In this document: positions 59,760 to 64,000 of the stretch, piece by piece
Layout: every line of letters starts with the position of its first letter
How positions within the stretch are numbered: the first letter of the stretch is position 1
NCBI RefSeq assembly: GCF_006965485.1
Contig: NZ_CP041360.1
Location: forward strand, 8,102,501-8,166,500
Length of the DNA: 64,000 nucleotides
Reading direction: 5' to 3'
From: Spirosoma sp. KCTC 42546
GTDB lineage: Bacteria; Bacteroidota; Bacteroidia; Cytophagales; Spirosomataceae
Made by a program: the position numbers and the translations under genes
The notes under the pieces: generated by a model
Databases searched by the model: none
What the model saw: the letters and a program-made list of their open reading frames with translations, nothing else
What the model was told of the DNA's origin: nothing

Positions 59760-60440
59760 ATGAAAATTCTGATTATTGAGGATGAAGTCAAAACGGTTCA
59801 GAGCATTAAGCAAGGGCTCGAGGAGCACCAATGGGAGGTCGATGTAGCCTATGACGGAACGATGGGGTTTCAGTTGGCCGTCCGGTCAGCGTACGCCCTT
59901 ATTATATCCGACATTATCCTACCCGGCATGAATGGCCTTGAGCTTTGCCGGAAGCTACGGGAAGCCAATATATCTACCCCTATTTTGATGTTAACAGCCC
60001 TAGGCACTACAGACGATAAAATTGTAGGGCTCGATGCAGGCGCGGATGATTACCTGATCAAACCCTTTGAGTTTCGGGAGCTTATGGCGCGAGTCAGGGC
60101 ACTGACCCGCCGGAGTAACGGGTTGATTCCAACCGCCAACCTGCTAAAAATTGCGGATTTAGAACTCGATCCGGATGCCAAAAAGGTGATGCGGGCGGGC
60201 AAAGAAATTTCGCTGACAGCCAAAGAATTTCAACTGCTGGAGTACTTCCTGCGGCATCAGGGACGGGTAATTTCTAAGGTTGAATTGGCGGAGAAACTCT
60301 GGGACCTGACGTTCGATACCGGCACGAATATCATTGAAGTGTATATCAATTTCCTGCGCAAAAAGATAGACAAAGACTTCGATCCTAAATTGCTCCATAC
60401 ACAGATTGGTATGGGGTATGTTGTAAAGTTATTGTCGTAA
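59760..60440 (+). CDS. OmpR-family response regulator
   Basis: The product is 226 aa from the ATG at 59760 (MKILIIEDEVKTVQS). The receiver has the phosphoacceptor Asp51 in LIISDIILPGMNG and the Lys in DDYLIKPFEF. The C-terminal winged helix (ISLTAKEFQLLEYFLRHQGR) binds DNA. Its stop codon overlaps the start of the sensor kinase in TAATG, so the two are translationally coupled. The pair resembles CusRS-type regulators, and a metal-type efflux operon lies about 6 kb upstream; a functional link is only possible. Confidence 0.93.
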   Translation: MKILIIEDEVKTVQSIKQGLEEHQWEVDVAYDGTMGFQLAVRSAYALIISDIILPGMNGLELCRKLREANISTPILMLTALGTTDDKIVGLDAGADDYLIKPFEFRELMARVRALTRRSNGLIPTANLLKIADLELDPDAKKVMRAGKEISLTAKEFQLLEYFLRHQGRVISKVELAEKLWDLTFDTGTNIIEVYINFLRKKIDKDFDPKLLHTQIGMGYVVKLLS

Positions 60441-61813
60441 TGATAAACATCCGCACTCGGCTCACTTACCAATTTGTCTTTCTGGTAACGCTTATTCTCC
60501 TGTTTTTCTCGCTTGGTGTTTATTTTTTCAGTCAGCTTTATCTGGAAAAACGGTTTTTCAAGCGCCTTCAGGATCGCGCTATTACCACCACAACCCTCCT
60601 GTTTGATTTAAAGCAAACCGATAGCACCGTTTTGCGGCTCATCGATGCATCGGGGAAAGAGCCGTTGCTCAATGAGAATATTTCGGTTTACAATGAAAAG
60701 ACCAAAGAAGTCCTGTTTTCCACCAACCCGGCCAATACCAGTTTCCACGAGCAATTCATCCCGCAACTCGATTCGACTTCGCAGACGCTGTATCTACACA
60801 AAAATGAGTATCAGATCGTAGCCATTCACCTAACCAATGGAAAAGACAGTAATTGGGTGATTGTGAGCGGCATTGATCAGACTGGCCGAGAAGCACTGGA
60901 TGACCTGAAGAAGATATTGATGATCATGATTCTGGCCGCTATTCTTTTGCTTGGCATTTCGGGCTGGCTTTTTGCCGACCGGGCTCTGGCTCCCATGTCG
61001 GGCATTATCAGACAGGTCAAGACCTTTTTCCCCGCGAACGTGGAGAAGCGGGTAGAGCACCCGAATCGATCTGATGAAATTGGGCTTTTGGTGGCTACCT
61101 TCAATCAGTTACTCGACCGAATTGAGCAGGCGTTGAACACCCAGAAAATGTTTATTGCCAATGTATCGCACGAGTTAAAAAATCCGCTCACTAAGATCAA
61201 TTCGCAGATTGATGTGGCGCTCATTCAGAAACGCAATCCGGAGGTATATGAACGAACGCTGCAATCACTTCAGGAGGATACCCGCAACCTGACCCAACTT
61301 ACCAATACACTGCTGGAACTGGCGAATACATCCATTCAGAGCAATACCATGCTATTTGAGCCAGTTCGGATGGATGAACTACTCTGGGAAACAAAAACGC
61401 AGTTGCAGCAGTGGCACGATGATTACGTAATCCAGCTTACGTTTACTGATTTTCCGGACGACGAAGAGGCTCTGATCACCCACGGCAACAGGCCCTCACT
61501 TAAGGTATTGCTGATGAATCTTATGGATAACGCCTGTAAGTTTTCCCCGACAAAAACAGCTACCGCCGATTTTCGATCCACAGGGGGTAACATAACAATA
61601 ACCGTTTTCAATGAGGGTGCTCAGATTCCAACAGCCGATTTACCATTTATTTTTCAGCCTTTCTTTCGGAGCAATGCCACTGCACTGTCGAGCAAAGGAC
61701 ATGGCGTTGGGTTAGCCATTGTGTCGCAGATTATCCAGCTCCACAAAGGCGACATTGCGGTACGCTCTACACCCCAGGGTACTACATTTGTGCTGACGCT
61801 GTCTAGTAATTGA
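60440..61813 (+). CDS. Membrane sensor histidine kinase (partner of the OmpR regulator)
   Basis: The product is 457 aa. The first membrane helix is at about 10-32 (FVFLVTLILLFFSLGVYFFS), the second at about 160-180, with a periplasmic sensor of some 125 aa between. HAMP follows. The phosphorylated His244 is in ANVSHELKNPLTKI, the N box in LMDNACKFSP and a G box in GHGVGLAIV. It phosphorylates the regulator encoded immediately upstream. The signal is unknown. Confidence 0.93.
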   Translation: MINIRTRLTYQFVFLVTLILLFFSLGVYFFSQLYLEKRFFKRLQDRAITTTTLLFDLKQTDSTVLRLIDASGKEPLLNENISVYNEKTKEVLFSTNPANTSFHEQFIPQLDSTSQTLYLHKNEYQIVAIHLTNGKDSNWVIVSGIDQTGREALDDLKKILMIMILAAILLLGISGWLFADRALAPMSGIIRQVKTFFPANVEKRVEHPNRSDEIGLLVATFNQLLDRIEQALNTQKMFIANVSHELKNPLTKINSQIDVALIQKRNPEVYERTLQSLQEDTRNLTQLTNTLLELANTSIQSNTMLFEPVRMDELLWETKTQLQQWHDDYVIQLTFTDFPDDEEALITHGNRPSLKVLLMNLMDNACKFSPTKTATADFRSTGGNITITVFNEGAQIPTADLPFIFQPFFRSNATALSSKGHGVGLAIVSQIIQLHKGDIAVRSTPQGTTFVLTLSSN

Positions 61814-61843
61814 CCTATTTTAATGCTAATCTTATAGAGGTCT

Positions 61844-61975
61844 CACGTTCTCGCTTGGCTTCGCCGAGTGATGGCTATTTTTTTAACGGCCTCTGGCCGG
61901 AGGATAGAAAATCAAAAACGGGCCAGAGGCCCTTGAAGGAATAGTCCTCACTCGGCGAAGCCAAGCGAGAACGTG
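61844..61975. repeat. Compound palindrome X, perfect 28-bp outer arms
   Basis: 61844-61871 (CACGTTCTCGCTTGGCTTCG...) pairs perfectly with 61948-61975. Inside, 61889-61898 (GCCTCTGGCC) pairs perfectly with 61921-61930. The result is a 132-nt branched hairpin between the kinase gene and the coiled-coil protein gene. Confidence 0.9.
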
Positions 61976-62097
61976 TGTCAAAAACCCAATCAATGCCTGT
62001 ATATCATTCATACGGAACCCCTGAAAGGTGCCCCTATTTTAAGGTAAATTTAAGGTTAGATTAAGTCCTGATTAAGTTCGGTTTCGTTGCTTTGCAG

Positions 62098-63069
62098 ATG
62101 ACCAACTCAACCAGGAGCATGGAATCAGAAGCCACAAGTAATCAGCAGGGAGCCCTGAACATGACAATCGGAGCTTTAGCCGGTATACTGGCCCTGCTAG
62201 CCTACCTGTTTATTGGCTCCCGCAATGAAACCTTAGAAGTCCAAAAGCTACTGACGTCTAAAGTAGAGCAATTTGCCTCTACGCAGGTTAAGCTCGATTC
62301 AATTTCAACGGTACTGGATGCGAAGATTAGCGAAGTCCGTCGGCTTGGGGGCAACCTTACCGAGCTGGAGCGCATTAAGCGGCAGCTTGAGAATGACAAG
62401 AAGAAGTTAAAATACGACCTTACTTTCTCGATTCAGAAGTACAGTTTGAAAATCCGGGATTACACTAATTTCCTGAAACTCCACGAGAGCGATATCCATA
62501 AGCTAAAAGTCGAAAATGGGTCATTATTAAGCCGAACCCGTGCTCTTGAGGAGGAAAAGGAGAGCATCCTCAGCGAAAACGAAGGGTTAAAGAACGAAAA
62601 GGCAGCATTAGCCAAAACGGTGATTGACTACTCCGTCCAGAATGCCAACCTGCAGAATCAAGTGACGCTGGCTTCGGCCATGAAGGCGATCAATGTGGAG
62701 GTAACTGCGCTGGCGGACAATGGAAAAGAACGCCGGGGAGGCACCTACAAGGCCTCGCGTATTGATCGGCTGAAAATAACGTTCATCATGCCGTCGAATC
62801 CTGTAGCGGAAACAACTAATAAAGATATCTACCTACGCATACTGGATAGCAACGGAGCCGTTGTCAGCGAAAACGGGATTGGTGGCGTCATGTTGTTCAA
62901 TGGGCATGAGCTTGGCTATAGTGCCCGGCAAACAGTACCCTTTGAGAATAACGACCAGCGGGTTGATCTCTTTTTTCGCCGGGATATTTCTTATAAACCA
63001 GGTACTTATACCGTCGAGTTATACGCAGAAGGCTTCCGAATCGGTGATAGCCGTTTCGATGTAAAGTAA
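62098..63069 (+). CDS. Membrane-anchored coiled-coil protein, unknown function
   Basis: The product is 323 aa from the ATG at 62098; the ATG at 62119 is an alternative, since a -7-like TTGCTTTG at 62087-62094 would place the transcript start very close to 62098. One membrane helix is at about 22-41 (MTIGALAGILALLAYLFIGS). Residues about 45-200 are a continuous coiled coil. The C-terminal 120 residues are a beta domain (LKITFIMPSNPVAE, YKPGTYTVELYAEGFRIG). It may be a periplasmic spacer or scaffold. I do not recognise the family. Confidence 0.7.
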   Translation: MTNSTRSMESEATSNQQGALNMTIGALAGILALLAYLFIGSRNETLEVQKLLTSKVEQFASTQVKLDSISTVLDAKISEVRRLGGNLTELERIKRQLENDKKKLKYDLTFSIQKYSLKIRDYTNFLKLHESDIHKLKVENGSLLSRTRALEEEKESILSENEGLKNEKAALAKTVIDYSVQNANLQNQVTLASAMKAINVEVTALADNGKERRGGTYKASRIDRLKITFIMPSNPVAETTNKDIYLRILDSNGAVVSENGIGGVMLFNGHELGYSARQTVPFENNDQRVDLFFRRDISYKPGTYTVELYAEGFRIGDSRFDVK

Positions 63070-63115
63070 CCCACAAGCCTTTCCGGCTCGTATTATTTAC
63101 CTCACTACTCAAGTT

Positions 63116-64000
63116 ATGGAAACTCTATACAAATTTTCAGGCTCTCTATCGCCGGCCTTGCAGCGTTTAGGAGAAATGCTGCGCGACGGAGGCCGATGGC
63201 TGCTTGATAAATACCGCCAGTTCCCAATTGCTTACACAACCCTCAGCTATCTGTTTTTCACGATGGCGTTTAGCTACTACCCGGTAGATGGCCATTGGCT
63301 GACAGGTTTTGTGATGATGACTTTACCACTGGCCATTCCCTGCGGTTTAGCAGCCTGTATTTACCTGTTCTATAAGCAACAGAAGGGGATTGCGTCTGCC
63401 GGGCTGATCTGGGTTTTATTTTCGTTTGTGGTTGTAAAACGACTATTGGGCGTAAGTCCCGGCGATATGGATATCTGTCAGATGGAGAGCCTTAAAGTGC
63501 TGAGTTTCAATAGTGAAACGTTTCCCCTTAGCGCAGCTAACGGCTTCGATGCCTCCCCTCTACAAGCCGACATTGCCTGTTTTCAGGAATATTCGCCCAA
63601 TGCACAGATCGAAGACCAATACACCACCAAATTTGAAAAGCTGACCTGTTTCGATAAGGGCCGGGAAATAGGGCTGGCTTTATTTTCCAAATACCCGATT
63701 GTGAATCAGTACGGTCGTATCTGGAACCGAACCTTGGGGCCAGATATTAATGGTTTTCTCTGTGCCGACATCGCGTACGGAGCCGATACGATTCGGGTGG
63801 TAAACGTACATTTATGGTCGATGGGCGTGCGAACGAATGAAGCCGTAAGCGCCTTGAAGGCAGGTAAATTAGGTACATTTTGTGCAGCCCTATCGGATAC
63901 TTTTCACAAGCTGAAAGAAGGATTTGAACATCGGAATGAACAACTAAAGGAGGTAGAATCGTACGTAGTGGGCAGCCGCTATCCGGTCATTATTTGCGGA
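63116..64000 (+). CDS. Endonuclease/exonuclease/phosphatase-family membrane protein (partial)
   Basis: The gene is open for 295 codons from the ATG at 63116 to the right edge. Residues about 35-115 hold three membrane helices. The catalytic EEP domain starts at about 125 (SLKVLSFNSETFPL), with the metal-binding Glu in ADIACFQEYSPNAQ, then GLALFSKYPIVNQYGRI and VVNVHLWSMGV. The C-terminal catalytic Asp and His are beyond the window. The family includes phosphodiesterases and nucleases acting outside the membrane. It follows the coiled-coil gene by 46 bp and is probably co-transcribed. Confidence 0.85.
   Translation, partial: METLYKFSGSLSPALQRLGEMLRDGGRWLLDKYRQFPIAYTTLSYLFFTMAFSYYPVDGHWLTGFVMMTLPLAIPCGLAACIYLFYKQQKGIASAGLIWVLFSFVVVKRLLGVSPGDMDICQMESLKVLSFNSETFPLSAANGFDASPLQADIACFQEYSPNAQIEDQYTTKFEKLTCFDKGREIGLALFSKYPIVNQYGRIWNRTLGPDINGFLCADIAYGADTIRVVNVHLWSMGVRTNEAVSALKAGKLGTFCAALSDTFHKLKEGFEHRNEQLKEVESYVVGSRYPVIICG

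Overview
The window looks like chromosomal DNA from a Bacteroidota bacterium of the Cytophagales, most likely Spirosomaceae (Spirosoma-like). This placement is an inference. It rests on secreted proteins with type IX secretion (T9SS) C-terminal sorting domains, Bacteroidota-type promoters (TTG, about 20 bp, TAnnTTTG), the near absence of Shine-Dalgarno sequences, many small SPII lipoproteins, and the gene families present. I see no prophage, no insertion sequence with a transposase and no CRISPR array.

Layout. 1-5224: the start of a gene running off the left edge, a T9SS cargo protein, a small secreted protein and a large NagZ-like/beta-lactamase-like fusion. 5517-10112: a giant Ig-like repeat adhesin-type T9SS protein. 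10141-11466: tadA, a superoxide dismutase and tRNA-His. 11829-14187: a CarH/LitR-like B12-binding MerR regulator, a YheT-type hydrolase and a small membrane protein. 14315-21899 (minus strand): a surface-polysaccharide cluster with two family-2 glycosyltransferases, an oxygenase-like protein, a GH43-like propeller, an NDP-sugar epimerase, an AT-rich polytopic membrane protein and a LamG lipoprotein. 22184-29717: a lipoprotein, an M3 oligopeptidase, a BlaI/M56 regulatory pair, a PaaE-like reductase, a BadF-type kinase and a cytochrome b5-like mini-protein. 29822-38636: lipoproteins, thiL, a short carB and a P-loop kinase. 39163-43420 (minus strand): NUDIX, aminotransferase, tyrA and aldo/keto reductase, interrupted by two copies of one palindromic element. 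43553-48156: a lipoprotein, a nucleoside hydrolase, an M28 peptidase, a thioredoxin-like pseudogene and a muramoyl amidase. 48419-53971: a CzcCBA-type efflux operon. 54060-64000: RluA, L28, rocD, an ECF sigma factor with a hydrophobic tail, GH127, an OmpR-type two-component pair, a coiled-coil membrane protein and an EEP-family protein cut by the right edge.

The most unusual signal is not a gene. About seventeen intergenic gaps carry a long, near-perfect inverted repeat with arms of 12-43 bp. The arms match each other almost exactly, but most loci are unrelated in sequence to one another. Two palindromes belong to one sequence family. One, at 42748-42889, is empty. The other, at 41005-41587, holds between its arms a complete GxxExxY (PD-(D/E)XK-like) nuclease gene. 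This empty/occupied pair lies in consecutive gaps of the same tyrA-containing gene string. The repeat has stop codons in three frames and supplies the stop codon and last residues of both upstream genes. This is my main candidate for an undescribed mobile or hairpin-generating system.

Also notable are a BlaI-type promoter whose -7 box lies between two copies of TACGAAnnnnTTCGTA, a decayed thioredoxin-like gene overlapping the end of an amidase gene, a three-fold higher-order repeat in the adhesin, and a tRNA-His acceptor stem with two apparent U-U mismatches.
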